NCBI GenBank assembly: GCA_019648995.1
Contig: BLXT01002363.1
Coordinates: forward strand, 148,678-186,773
Length of the DNA: 38,096 nucleotides
DNA from: Plakobranchus ocellatus
Lineage: Eukaryota > Mollusca > Gastropoda > Plakobranchidae
Reading direction: 5' to 3'
A program made the translations under genes and the position numbers. Shown here in pieces: positions 9,214 to 22,459 of this stretch. Within the stretch, counting starts at the first letter, position 1, and every line of letters starts with the position of its first letter. The notes beneath the pieces are model-generated. The model did no database searches and was not told the origin of the DNA. It saw nothing but the letters and a program-made list of their open reading frames with translations.

Positions 9214-12200
9214 TTTTTTTTTAATATGGCCTGGTGATGTAGTAGCCTGATAATTTTAATTGACATCTTAGAGGTAAATTGCATGAAAATGGGAAAAACC
9301 TAAACGTGACAAAATAACTGGGGATGAAGAAAATTTTATCATACTCATATAGTCCAGTTCAAGTAAGCTTAGGTTTAATAATATTGATATCGTAATTAAT
9401 GCAGTCTTGTAACTGGGCATCAGCTATCATTAATAGGTAAGGAAGTTGGTAAACTTTCTAGATCTATTAAATTAAAACGTTACAATAATTTTTACTTCAT
9501 TTTATAAAACACAGAATGGAGGGCAATTGAATTGTTGAGAAATACATAAAAGTTTTATCAGTCAAATCCTAATAATAACTGAACTCAAGAGGTTTGAATC
9601 ATGCAATGTCCAAGTTTCACCCACAGATGGCGGAAAAGTTAAGGTTTTCATCTCAAATGTTTTCTAATGGCTTGAAAGTAGTTTGAAATTTCATGGTGAA
9701 TTTCAAGTCTCTGCCTTCTTTACATATTGTCTGGCATCACTCCCAACACTTTACAAAAAGTTCTCTCTCATCTATTTTGCAATTTCAGGTCTACAAATCA
9801 ATGATCACCAATTTTTTTCAAGAACAACAAAAATTTGTTTGTGGGTAAAATTGCATGATATATTTAATGCAATTGTCAAAAAACTATTGTCACCACATAG
9901 TATCCTAAATGAATAGGGGTTTAGCAATCTATTGAAAAGAGATCTTGATAAATCTGAGTCAGATACAAGATGCAAGTATTTTGTAAGACTGCTGCATTTT
10001 TCATAAATTAATTTGGTTTTGAAAGGGATTGATATGTAGATTTAAATTTAAGAATCTATATAAATGTAATTTAAACAGTTTCTTCTCTATCTTATAAAGT
10101 ACAAAAGTGAGTTTTTTGGGATAAACAGAAATAAATGAAGAGACCCTGGACCATGATTTTTTCGTGATAGTGAAACATTTGTATTGCTCAATAGTAAAGA
10201 GGATGAGAAAACAAAATACATTAATGCCTCTGCATTTTCAGGTCACAGTGGCAGGGGGCAGAGGAGATAAAAGAATAGATTGTAAATCTCAAGGTCAGAG
10301 TTGTAATTGTTGAATTACTTTTAAAGTATGAGCAACCTTGATACAACATGTGCTTAGTGAGAGGTCAGTTGTGCTTAGTCCAGTTTTATAATCAATTGTT
10401 ATCAGATAACATTTTGGAATTTTATTTGCTTGGAATTGTATAAGTTTACAAAGGATGTTGCACATGGACAGACATTCATATAAGACTTGGACCTATACAT
10501 CTCTGGCAAACAAACTGTGTCTGGGAAGAAATCCTATTATAATGATTTTGTGATTTTAATTTATAACTGATATATTGTTTTCGTCAATGTTGTTTTAGAT
10601 ATAGACATGATGAAATATTTTGTTTTAAAGAAAACATGATTTACAAACGGTAGTATCTGTGAATTATTGATTCAGATAATTAGTACAAATTTTTATTTCC
10701 TTTTTTGTCTTTTTCTTTCTTTTTCTTTTTAAGGGCCAAAAAAATCCTTTTCAATCTGCACTGCTTCTTAAGGATAAATTACTTCTGTGCCTTCATCAGT
10801 TTAATCTGTTCATGCCCTGAGACATGGCAGATCTAAGTATCTTTTTTTTTGTGTGTGCAAGATATCAGGGTAAATTTATGAGATTCAACCATTTTAACTT
10901 ATTAACCATTTTGGAATATTAGCAGCACCTATATGTTGAACTAAATATTCTCGTTGATTTAAGTGAATAAACCTTTCAAAAGAAACTAAAACTTTAAAAA
11001 TTGAATGAGACTTGCTCAGCATTTCTTGAAAGCAGCTATTGAGTAATAAAAGTTTAGACACACTATAAAACTTGAATATATATATGTATAGAATAAAGTA
11101 TCTTTTCAAATGGCTAAGTAAATTTTAAAGAGTAAAAGTGGTATTTAAAAAGAAAACTCCATATATGATCTAATGTGTTGGAAATCTGGATGCCTAACCG
11201 CTCATTTTAATCAAGACTGCAGTAACCCAATTAGTTATAGCTTTGGTCCTGCCTGTGCATAACAATTAGAATGCACTCTTGGTATTAGTAAAGGCTCTGT
11301 CATTCATTATTTTTTTCCTCGTGTTGTATCAATGTCATGGTTCTTTATTGATAACAATCTAGCTAAGACACTTGCATAAAACTGTAATACTTTAGGATCC
11401 TCCTTCCAAATATTAATTATAAATTTTTGTAGTACAAATTGATGTCGCAGATTGCTTAGTTTAATAAAGCAGCTTTTTCCGCAACCACAAAAAAGTCTTT
11501 TTACTTGCTGCTGAAAAAAATGACAGGTCTGTTAAGCATTTCTGACACTGTAGGTATTGAACAATAAAGCTACAGCGTTTATGCAAACGGACACATGTTT
11601 GGCCATGTGTAGGTTACATAATATCCACGATACTGCGTTTCAAATGGCAGCAGCGTAGGCTTACAGTGACTGGCAGCCAAAAAAAGTGCAGTCGTAACAT
11701 TCCCTGTCACAAATTGGTGAAAGGGCATGCATATGAATGTGAAATCTTTAACATTGTCATACTTAGATAAATTTTGAAACTACAGATCAACCTCTGTGAT
11801 CTTTTGTTCTTTCATATTTTTCCCCCTTGCAGTTGTTTGTTGCTGACTTATGCTATGTAATTACAACCAGCCAATTTTCCCATATAATTGTTTTAATACT
11901 TGAAATTTTTTAATGGACTGAGAATATCCTAAGATCAAGATCTTATATAATACTTCTAAAATAAAAAAAAAAAAAAATAAACATGATACTACTTATCTTT
12001 ACATTGATGGGTAGCGGTAGTTTTTGAAGTTTAATTGTGGAAAATCAGGAAATAATTGTTTACTTTATAAATATTGCATGCTGGCTACACATACACACAA
12101 ATATTTTTTTTTTAAATTTAACTTTTTAAAAAATCAGTCTATTCCCTTAATAAACCCCTCATCCCCATCCTCTGCATTCACAATGCTCATCTTCATCATT

Positions 12201-12779
12201 ATCAAACATTGTTGATGACTAACTATTGCCACTCTTTTTTCATCATCTTTATCATTTAATCATATCATTGGCAGCAAACTTTGTGAAATGGCTTGACTCC
12301 AAAATTGAGCCCTTGTATAAAGCCTATATACTTTAATGTTATTTCATCTTTAGACACATTAATTCTGATGTTCTGTACCCCTAAAGCAATGGAAATCCAG
12401 GATTGTTCTTTGTACTCCCAAAAAAAGATATGGCTCTTTTAATATACTTTTCACCATTGAAAAATGAAGACCAAAATTAGAATTTGTAACATCTGACTAG
12501 GACATGATCAGGATAAGAAACTGGTATTATATATATTGATGTATCATGTTAGATCTTTTATGGGCATTTCATTATTTACAAAAGCGGGACTCTTCCACCC
12601 CCCCTTTCAAAACTTTCCGTGACACATTTTCATATATATACTTATTGTTTTAAGTGATTGACAGAAATGTAAAGTGATGCAAAAGTGATAATTTTTTAAC
12701 AAAACTTTGGGTATCTAAAATTTTTATTCCATCACATATGTCAAACTGAAAATGGCCCAACCAAGTTATCCACCATAAT
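9214..12779. other. Intergenic, no gene seen
   Basis: AT-rich sequence with scattered homopolymers. None of the short open frames (for example 9683-9916 or 10894-11109) shows a domain, a splice pattern or a codon signature. A poly(A) stretch lies near 11963-11978. Confidence 0.4.
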
Positions 12780-13345
12780 AAGAAATTTTCTCTGTTCAAA
12801 TTTCAGAAAGGCATAACCTTCTTGAATAGTTAGGTACATTGTCAACTTTCTAAAGGTTCAAAATTTTAAAGGGCACTTGAAAAAGCCTTTATCTATGAGG
12901 CTTTTAGATGTCAAATTTTTTTCTTAAATTGTTGCCATATATGATATTCTCCACGGCTAAAACTCTCTTGGATCACTTTTCATAAACTTTAAAAATTCTT
13001 TTGTTGCCGTTCTCAATGTCTTGCAAAAAATTTAATCTTATGAGGGTTATGATGTGGGCCTGTGAATCAAGAATCAAACTTTTTTGAATATGAAGATACA
13101 TTGTTAAATCGGTATCAACTTTTTAAAGATTAATTATTCTTTCAGGACACGTAAAAAAGCCTTATCTGTAACCTTTTTGAATTTTGAAATTCATCCTAAA
13201 CTGTCGCCATTATTACAATACATGTATGTACTCTTTTTTTAAACTTTATCGAGCCACTTTTCATAAACCATATAAATACTGTTCCCTTATACCTGGCAAA
13301 AATGTTATCTTACAGTAGTTATATTATGAGCTTGTGAATCAAGAA
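12780..13345. repeat. Diverged direct duplication, about 265-bp unit
   Basis: Two neighbouring copies, about 12829-13074 and 13095-13345, share ordered blocks: TACATTGT, AAAAAGCCTT(T)ATCT, TGTTGCCAT or TGTCGCCAT, CACTTTTCATAAAC, and near the end GCCTGTGAATCAAGAAT or GCTTGTGAATCAAGAAT. The blocks keep spacing, with many substitutions between them. An old tandem duplication or two copies of a repeat family; no coding potential. Confidence 0.6.
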
Positions 13346-13949
13346 TTGGGCTTCTAACACACGAGTAGCAGTCTTACAAAATGAGTCCAGTTGCGGGTTT
13401 GGATCACCGAGATCAAATCAAAATATTAAGGCCAAGAAGTTAAAAAATTTCCCAATGCTTTATGAGCAAAAAATCTAAACCCTGTCCACACAAAGTCCTC
13501 CACATAGAGAGGTGAGCAGTTTTCACCCTTTTAGATAATGGTTTTCATTTAAAGTCATTCATGCAAAACAGCAACTTGACTCATTCTGTAGGATTGCTAC
13601 ACATTGTATTTATTTATATAATATGTAAATGGCTTCCTGAAAATTGCCCAAACAACTTTGCGACATAAAAAGAAATATTTTTTTTAATTTAAAAAATGTA
13701 TGACTTTTTTCATAATGATGATACATCATCAAAATCAGTATCCGCTTTCAATGTAGATGATCCCATAATATAGGCTGTCATCAGGTAATCGTGATGGAAT
13801 TTAGGTGTGACGATTTTTTTTTACACCAAGATCAATAAAATAACACTTGGTTAGGCATGATTGACCTTGCTAGCATCAGTCAGCTGAGGAACAACGCTTG
13901 GATGGCAGGATCACCAGTCCGTCAGCACAATACTGTGTTTCATTTGGCT

Positions 13950-13978
13950 CCAATGAAGAAATACTGCATTTTCATTGG
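13950..13978. promoter_or_regulatory. Paired CCAAT boxes, candidate methyltransferase promoter
   Basis: A CCAAT at 13950-13954 and an inverted one (ATTGG) at 13974-13978 are about 24 bases apart, a pattern of NF-Y promoters. They lie 0.4 kb upstream of the methyltransferase start codon. A pyrimidine-rich acceptor-like TTTTTTTTATAG ends at 14277, so a short non-coding first exon may start here. Placement is inference. Confidence 0.35.
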
Positions 13979-14361
13979 CTTTTTGATTGAAGAAAAGGTT
14001 TTGACCATACTGCTTTTTTAAAAAAATTCAGTGAACCATAAATCAAAAACTATTGTGTTTTTTAATTCTGTAAAGTTTTATGGGTTTCTTATGACAAATA
14101 TTCATAAAATTCAAAGTAAAATTGTGTGATTTTTGCCAACACTGCCCCTTCATTTGTCCGTGGCAGTGAAACGGTTTCTAACCAATTTATTTATATTCAA
14201 ATGTTAATGAATGAAACCTTTGATAAAAATCGTATTCATATTTAATTTTAGGTTTTTTGTGCCTGTTTTTTTTATAGGTATTTGTCAAACAATTGTCTAA
14301 AGTGGGGAAAAGACTTGTGATTCAAACATTGCTCTTCCAAGCAAGAAACCAAACAACAGAT

Positions 14362-17300
14362 ATGAGTCGCAATTGGACACTCTTTACAAATGCTAAACAG
14401 ACTGAGCTTTATGCACAGTTTAGGCCCCGCTACACAGAAGAAGTTTTTAAGACCATTATAGATTATTGTGGGGAGACATCATCAGATTTCCAGCTTGCTG
14501 TAGATGTTGGTTGTGGATCAGGCCAGAGCACAGAGCCACTTTCTAAACACTTTAAAAGGGTATGAATTTAATATTTTTCTCTTCAGTATTTTTTTTTTGT
14601 CTTCGAACTGTTATCAACTTTAAAAAATCAGTTTTTTTGTTGTTTTTTTAATATGCAAGTTTGTTTTTTTATATTTTGTCTTTAGCTTGTTATTTTGACT
14701 CGACCTGTTAAAGGTTTAAAGCAGTAATTTAAAGGAGTGTCTTGCAGATTGTGGGGTCAGTTTAGCTCATGAGAGCATTATAAGTAGATGGTGTGTATTC
14801 AAATTTATTTACAACTATTTTTACAGATGAAGCTTATTACCAAAAACAAATGTTTTTTAGAGCACAATTATCAGATTTCATACTTGATCCATTTTTGTGA
14901 GCACCTTAAGTTTTATTGTCAATAAAAAAATGTACAAAATGCATATTTTTTTCTCTCTTATTTTTTTACAACTACTCTTTATGTGTTTTTTTCTTCACTA
15001 TCAGGTATTAGGGCTGGATGTTAGTGCATTACAGATTGCAAAAGCCCCTTCAAACATTCCCAACACAACATTTAGAACATGTAAGGCTGAAGATTTATCA
15101 ATAGTTCAGTCAGGTACTGCTGATCTTGTAACTGTAGCGCAGGCATTTCATTGGATGGACCAAAAAAGGTAGATATATCCTTGATTTGAAAGTAAAATTG
15201 CACTGTTTTCTTTCTCAGTTTTCATAACGTTTACATCAGTTAAATATTTCTTTGATTGTTTTGTTTTTGTCTTTTTTAGGAAGGAGGGCAATGCTTACTA
15301 TGATACATTTTATTAATACAGTAGACCACACCTAAACCGAAAACGGCTAAACCAAAAAGAAATTGAATAGCTTTCCGTTTTTCCTCTTATTCTTTTTTAT
15401 TAAACATGCGGTAAACCGAAAGCATCGTCTGCCTTACTATCGCTAAAGCGAAATAAAAACTACCGCGAAAGCCCAGTCACTGTCCGACCGACACATTAAA
15501 AAAAATCTTTTTTTTTTTTTACACTCCTTGCCTATCCCTTTCTTTCTCGCATTACTCCATGCAAACCCAACACTGTTAGTTACCGGTGCCTAACACAACA
15601 AACGGCCAGGCCCGGGTCTACTGCACACACCTGCCCATCCCTTCCATCCCTTCTCTTTCACCACTCAGTTGCCAGACATTCCCTTCATGTCTAGGTCCCG
15701 TCAGCGCTGAGTTAAGCAAACACTGTTGCATCACAGCCGGTAATAAAGTCATCTCTTTTGTGAAGAACTTCAGTACGGAAAACTAAGGTGATGATTAAAT
15801 TGTACAAATAGAGACTAGGACCGGAAAACTTACTTGGGCGATGGTGAAATTGTGAAAACACTATTATAATAGGCGCAATAACCTCTTAACTGAAATTGAA
15901 AAGGAAAGAGAAGGAGACAGAGAAATGGATGAAAAAGAGAGAAAGATTCGTGGATAGGCGTGTTCGTTCACATTATGGTGTAACGATGGGTGGGATTGTT
16001 TTAACTTAATATTTCGGAAGCTGGTTACTCTCCGTTATTAATCTTACTTATTTAATGCACTATGCTTAAACCAAAATAGAAATCATACTCCGTAGAATTC
16101 CGGTTTAAACGTGTTCCACTGTATCTATTTTTATTACCCATTGTCATTTGTACCAAACTAATTAACCAAAAAAGTATAGGTAAGAGAAATTCAACCCTTT
16201 CAAAAAATATTTGAAATGTTTTTACAGAAAAATATATTATTATGTGTAGGATGACATTACAAATGAACAAAACCTAGTTTTTTGCAGGCAATAAAACATG
16301 CATGCATTTCATTTTAATTATGAAAAAGATAGTCCTAATGCCTTGAGTTGATATCTGTAATAATAATTAATATCAAATATTTTTTGACAATCAAAAACCA
16401 AAAACAATGCATGCATGTATCTGGAGACTTTTAGTGACCCCACAAAATGAGACAATTTGCAGCAGGACAAACTATTATAAATATTGGTGCATTTGTTAAA
16501 ATCAGCAGCTTTGACCATCCAAATTTTCTTAAAACATCTTGCAATGTTTGACATTATTCAAAATATATGTTGCTGATTTCTGGGGAGTGAGAGGGCTATT
16601 TATTTATCGCCCATTTTTCTACAAAACCCTCTTAATTTGTGGCAATGCTACATAACATTTTCCTCCCTTGAAACAAAAAAAAATAGTTTTGTATCCTTCT
16701 CATGCAGTGGCTTTTTATGTTGTTTGAATTTTGTTTTATTTTGGAAGTGGAATTGGAGGCTGTCTTTACATATAAGTGTGTTCAAGCATTTGTTGAATAG
16801 AATGGAGTTTAATAGAGACTTATAAAGGAGGCCTACACTTGAAAAACTTCATACCCCTGTCACTCGTGTGAAACTTTCCTTTTCCCTCTTCAGTCATCCC
16901 TTTTTAGCTTTAGCAAAAATTTTGTTGTGATTCATAGTTTTTGTTCTTACAACATTATATTCATATTATTACCAATTTGGGTAAAATTACTACATCTTAG
17001 AAAGTGGTTCGTTATCTTTTGTAAAATAAAAGGATTGTGTTAAGAATAACTTTGTAACTTTCTAGTGTTTATTTTTTGTGAATCTTCACTACAGGTTTTT
17101 TTCTGAGGCTGACAGAATATTAAAGCCAGGAGGTTCATTGATAATTTATGGTTATGCAACATGCACTCTTGCTCCAAAAGAAGCTGACATTTTTTTTCAA
17201 GAGGTATAATTTGGTGTTTTATTGAAGCAATTCGTTAAAAATACTTCATTTATTTTTACTCTACAGTGTTACCTTTTATGGTTTTATGTAGTTGTTCTGT

Positions 17301-20300
17301 AAGTAATGTTAACAGAATATTTTTTGTTGTTGTTGTTTTTTTTTAGCACAAATCGTAGATTTTATAACAGTTATAAAAATATCTGTTGAAAGCTATATGA
17401 ACTTTACAATGTTCAATTTTTTTGGAACTTTTACCCCTTTCTTAGACTTAAGGCTGAAAAAGGGATTTGGAGAATAATTGAGATATGCCATTGTGATAAT
17501 TCCTATGCAGGCACTAAACTATCCAAAGACTTTCATTTTCCTAAAATGTTACATCAGTTCGTTGCTATTTAAAATTTATTTTTTCAGTTTTACAATAATG
17601 TCCTTCCTGACTATTGGACTGGGGGACGCACACCTGTGGAAGAAAAATACTCAAGTTTCAGTATTCCATATGAAGGTTGGAAAAGGTAAAGATTTTAAAA
17701 TGTGCAAATTTGCACACTTTTTTCTTACTCTTTTTTAAATATATCTTTTCACTTTGTGCTTCCATTAAGCATTTTTTTTAACAAAATCACTTTAAATAGT
17801 GTAGGCTAAAATTAAAAAGTCTGTACTTTATGTTATAAATTAAATGTGAATAATTTTCAGCCTTAAATAAGCGGATGTCTTATTTTTAGATCAACTTTTT
17901 TTATTCTTTGGCCTTTTAGGATATCCCACCAAGATCCATAGCAAGTGGATAACCCTATATCAGATGCAGCCTGATAAAGTCAAGTTTCTGAAAATTTCAA
18001 TCACATTGAGTTTTTTTTTTTTTTTTAATTATTATTATTTTTCTCTTTCAAACAATGTCAATTTTATTCATTTAGTTTGTATGATGTTCAAGATAAAGAT
18101 AATCAAAGGTAATCTGTTTACAAAGCTATTGTGTTTAACCTTTGAAAATTTATCAGCGTGTAGCCTCTTCAAGAAATATTCAATCTGATATGTCTTGGCT
18201 GCACAACATAATATGTGACATGTTCAGTCAGTTTGGCACATACAGTATTGTCAGGATGTTTTTATTAGCAAATGTCTTATGATTGCACAAGTTTTAAGGT
18301 TTTGTTTGATGCCAGTTTTATGGCAAGCAGATAAATTTTGGCTGAGGTATGCTCATCTAATCATCATTGTGATACTTGAGGTTAAAATCCATTATTTTGG
18401 GAAAACAACCTCAGAGTAATGTAACTACTCCCACAAATTTTCACACCAATTCGTTCAGTCAATTTAACTTATAAAAAACGTTTTACATTTTAGATAGCCT
18501 GTTTCTCCCAAAGTTAGTTTCAGCTTGCAGTCAAAGGAGAAGCTAAGACGTTTTCCAGGATTGCACTCTAAAATATTTTTTGGAATACCTCCAAATGTGC
18601 ACTCAAGAAAAGTAAATTTGATGAAAGATAGACCCTTAACCAACTTGTCATATGACAGTATAAAACTTCATTTAAAATTTCTTTTACACCACATGTACTC
18701 AAGATCGCTCTTTCTAAATTGATGTGTTGGATGTGGGGTATTTTACACTTTTCCAGATTCTTCTTGCTAAACTTTGTGTAAAATATGGGTATTATACACT
18801 CTTATGGATCCTCTCTCAAAACTGAGTAGAAAATGGGGATTTTACACTCTTCCAGATTGTTCTTGCAAAACCTGGTCTGGGGATTCAACTCTATTCTAAA
18901 TTCTCTTTTTAATGAATGATCTTTAGATTAGGAAATTCTATCCCTACCTTCATAAGAAAAAATAATATGTCACCATTTGAAACTAAGGCAACAGATCACA
19001 GGAATACAAAATAATGTATTAGCATTCTGACGGCCACATTTAATAAAAGTTTTTTCCAGGCTGCTAATAAAATCAGGATTTTAAAACAAAAGTTCTCAAT
19101 TGCATGCTTTTATTTGCACTTTTTTTATCTCTATGTCAAACAGTTGGGTATAGCAATGTCGTTTTGTATAAGTCTTGTATTAGTTTCTAAAAACTTTTGC
19201 TTTTTCAATTTGTAGGAATGATAGCATGACAATAGAGAAAGATTGGAGCATTGATGAATTTGTTGGTTACCTTGGCTCCTGGTCTGCCATAAATGAGTAC
19301 AACCAAAAACATTCTTCAGGGAATATTCTTGAGCAAGTTCAGCTTCAGTAGGTGGCAAATTTCTTTAAGTTCAAACAGATTTACTTGTACAGTGTGCTTT
19401 TTATACACATATTGTTATGACCCACATTGGATACTTCAAATTAATAATTACTGCATAATACTTTACTACTACATTGACTATTGGTCATGACCATAGCAAT
19501 TAAAAAAAGGTAATACTTAAAGATTAAATCAGCCCAACGATGAAGAAGTGAATATATATCCAGGGGTGTCAACAGATGTGAGGCAGGCAAGTCAGTACAG
19601 AATACCAGGATCCAACGGTGAAGAGTCAGTGGATAAAACACTGACAAGGAAGAACCAGTGTCTTAGGATGACACCAGCAACCGGAAGAGCAGCAATAGGA
19701 ACAGCAATACCCAGATCAGCAGCAACAGTATGGTGGTTGCTCAAAAGCTTGATACACTTAATATGGCATTTAATGTTTCGTTTAGTAAAGTACGATTATC
19801 TAAGTAGAATTGTGGGGTAATTATAACAACAGGGAATGCTCACAACAATCGACAGTATAATTCCTGTCGAGCTGCGGAGCATGTGAAGATGCCATAAACA
19901 AACTATAAATCATTCTCCTCAAACAAAAACTCTTGATTGAGTTCTTCTAATTTTCCTTTAAGCAGTACATTCTCGTATCACATCTCTTACTAGAACTTAC
20001 AGAACTTTAGAATAAAGGCATAAATTTCTTTGAATGCCTGTTTATCCCGAGCTGTATCCTTAGAAATTATCAGTTTGCAGTATCAAAGTCAAGTTACAAC
20101 TTTCTGGGTTCTTAAAATGAAACTCCTTAAAATTGCAGCAAGAAGAAATCTGCATCTTTTACTTCTTAAAAACAAACTTTAGGCAAACCTCTGCTTGCTA
20201 CATCAAGACAGTAGCACAGCAAAAATACAACTACCCAAATTAGCAAACATTGACATTCAACGTTATGACTATAATACTATTCACTCTTACCACATAACAA

Positions 20301-22459
20301 AGACAGACCAGTCAAGACCGGCAACCACGGGATTCACAACTAAGGACAACTCAACACAGCATTAACTTCCCGAAATGAAATTATAAACAAGTTAAAACTG
20401 GACAAAAACACCATGCAACTACATTTACACAAACTTGCTTGAACTAACTCGTTATGCCCTAACACATTTTGCAAATCAATTTTTTTTCATCAACAAGATT
20501 TAAACCTTTTCCAATTGCATGAGCTGCAGGCTAATTCTCTCCAGTTGCTGGACACACTATTCATTCTGTAATATCCAAACGATTTTCTTCTTTTTTGAAC
20601 TTTGCAATGATGTGAGTAATAAAGGAAAAACACTTTTCCCTACAACTTTCTTTTTTCTTAAAAACTTTACTCATGATGTCAATCTCATTACTCAGTATAG
20701 CACCTAGAGTATTTTAGTTAGAAGCTGGGTTAGGTCCACGATCAGGGTAACCGACTCTGAAATTGAAAGTGATGCATTTTTTTGGGGGGGGGGGGGGGGG
20801 NNNNNNNNNNNNNNNNNNNNNNNNNNNNNNNNTTTTTTTTTTTTTTGTGATTTGTCATGACATTGTTTTTCAACCAAACTGTCAGTATTAAAAAATACTT
20901 TATATGTATGGACTGAGAAAAGTAGGACAGTGTAACTGTGATATGCTTAATTTACAAGGTTCTCAAACAGGCTGACAGCTGACAATAAAATTTTGAAATA
21001 GTTAAGCGATCAGTCCATACAAAATGTGGCTTTCAATTTTGTGTTTATAATTAAATAATATATAAATTGAATCATCTTAAAACTGTGCCAGCTAAAATAA
21101 ATCTTTTGTGAGGCAAATCATTCAACCCATTTTCCTTCGTAGATGGTTCTTAAAAAATATTGGCTTTATAATATCGTAAACATAGTCCTATTTTTAACTG
21201 TAATTTAATCTCAATTCAAAAAAAGTGATGAGTATTGTGAAACAAGATACATTTCTTCATTTTCCCATCGTATAATCTGCTTCATAAGTAAATGAGACAG
21301 TTGAAAGAGAATATATTTTTTTTTTTTCGCAATTTTTTTTAAAGGATAGCAAAGCTATAATTCTGGTTTCTGTTTGAGTGGCAATGTTGCATGACTTACT
21401 GTATTGAATGGCAAAAATATACTTTTAAACTGTGACCTTGTAAAATTTTATCATTGTGTATCGCTGACTTAAAAAGAAATTTAAAAAATTAAAAACTCCA
21501 TAAGATGCAAAAAGTTTGAATGAGATAAATTATTTATCACAAATGAAGTTAGAAACGTCAGATTTTTTTTCTATAGATGGCTATGAAAGCTGTGCTGTTA
21601 TATGATTGATGAAAAAATCTGCAGAAATAGCACTTTATTTGTTAGAATTACAGTTATATTGTCGCAAAAATTGTTTGTTTGCTCAGCCTGAGATAACAAT
21701 GAATTTGACTGTTAGCAAGTTATCCTGTCCCAAGGGACTGATAAAGCAGTGATAACAGCATCCAGGACTGCTTACATTATGAAAGTTGCACTCAGAGGGC
21801 TGAATTCTACACTGTGACTAGGACTGGTCCAAAGGCATTTGTATGACTTTGTATATATATAAAATATAAATATATATAAAAAATACATATATTTATCTTA
21901 ATTTAAGGGTATGCAATATTAGTAAAAGTGATCATACAAGTTCTTTGTTTGAATAAAACGTGCAAGAAAGTATTTTTTTAACCTTTATATTTTACCACCA
22001 GAGTCTTCTAATTTAAACTAAATAAAAGAGCTCCATTTTACAGATTTAATCACAATATCAATAGATTTATAAAGATATTTATAGGACTCCCAGTGGTTGA
22101 CACCATATTAAGAATCATCTTATTTCCTGCAATAGAATTCCATATAGCAACTGATGCATGTACAAATTCAGTTGTCTTGTGAAGGAAATCCAATATTACC
22201 AAGCATGAAGTTAAGAAAAAATATTTCCTTCTGAAAATGAAATTGTAGAGAAGGTTGCACACTGTTTATCTTGCCCATCAGATTTGTACGTCATAAGCAG
22301 GGAATTGGCTATGGATCAAAATAACTAACATTTTTTCTGGGTTTTTTTTCCAGGCTCAACAATATTATGAGATCGATACCAAAAGAAGATGGCAAAAAAG
22401 ATGCAGATCTACATGTTACTTGGCCAGTGTTTATGCTCATGGGACACAAGCCTAAATAG
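14362..22459 (+). CDS. SAM-dependent methyltransferase, class I (Methyltransf_11), 6 exons
   Basis: A class I SAM-dependent methyltransferase close to the group annotated as putative methyltransferase DDB_G0268948, related to yeast trans-aconitate methyltransferase; the substrate cannot be read from sequence. Exons: 14362-14559, 15005-15168, 17095-17203, 17588-17685, 19216-19347, 22354-22459. All introns are GT-AG, phases agree, and the sum is 807 nt (268 residues plus TAG). SAM motif I is AVDVGCGSGQ (46-55). The motif II acid is D71 in LGLDVS. AEDL is 94-97. ADLVTVAQAFHWMD (105-118) carries the AxHWxD signature, and RILKPGG is 128-134. The protein ends with WPVFMLMGHKPK, the usual closing strand, so it looks full length. 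The ATG at 14362 gives the family-like start MSRNWTLFTN. The frame stays open back to an acceptor at 14277, so an upstream exon could add residues. Exon 5 ends CA|GTAGGT just before an in-frame TAG, which confirms that donor. Cytosolic by default, as no signal peptide is seen. Confidence 0.92.
15319..16121. mobile_element. Non-autonomous pogo/Tigger-like (Tc1/mariner) element
   Basis: An 803-bp interval in intron 2 of the methyltransferase. The left end is CAGTAGACCACACCTAAACCG and the right end, on the other strand, starts CAGTGGAACACGTTTAAACC; 16 of the first 21 positions match. Both ends are flanked by TA, the usual Tc1/mariner target. CAGT...TTTAAACCG-type ends are typical of pogo/Tigger elements. 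The interior has more GC and CpG than the host intron and contains poly(T) and purine-rich stretches, but no transposase. The open frame at 15586-15786 shows no DDE or CENP-B-like motif. Confidence 0.75.
18734..18880. repeat. Tandem repeat, about 50-bp unit, 3 copies
   Basis: Copies begin near 18734, 18786 and 18834, each starting TGGGG(T)ATTxTACACT and continuing with CCAGATTxTTCTTGCxAAAC (middle copy more diverged). Lies in intron 4 of the methyltransferase; non-coding. Confidence 0.65.
19413..19828. mobile_element. Possible solo LTR (TGTTAT...ATAACA)
   Basis: A 416-bp interval in intron 5 starts TGTTATGACCCACA and ends TGTGGGGTAATTATAACA. This gives short inverted termini like those of LTR retrotransposons. 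A 4-6 bp target duplication, a primer binding site and a partner LTR were not found. The embedded open frame at 19548-19820 has no recognised domain. Confidence 0.25.
20784..20846. other. Assembly gap between G and T homopolymers
   Basis: Seventeen G (20784-20800) run into 32 N (20801-20832), followed by 14 T. The gap lies in intron 5 of the methyltransferase and touches no exon. The homopolymers probably caused the break, and the size is likely an estimate. Confidence 0.95.
21852..21893. repeat. AT-rich TATA/TATAAA simple repeat
   Basis: Low-complexity run of TATATA and ATAAAATA in intron 5. No motif beyond composition. Confidence 0.6.

Noticed and set aside
10780-10812. CTGATGAAGG on the minus strand as another hammerhead core
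   Set aside because: No GAAA core or complementary stems follow at the needed spacing.
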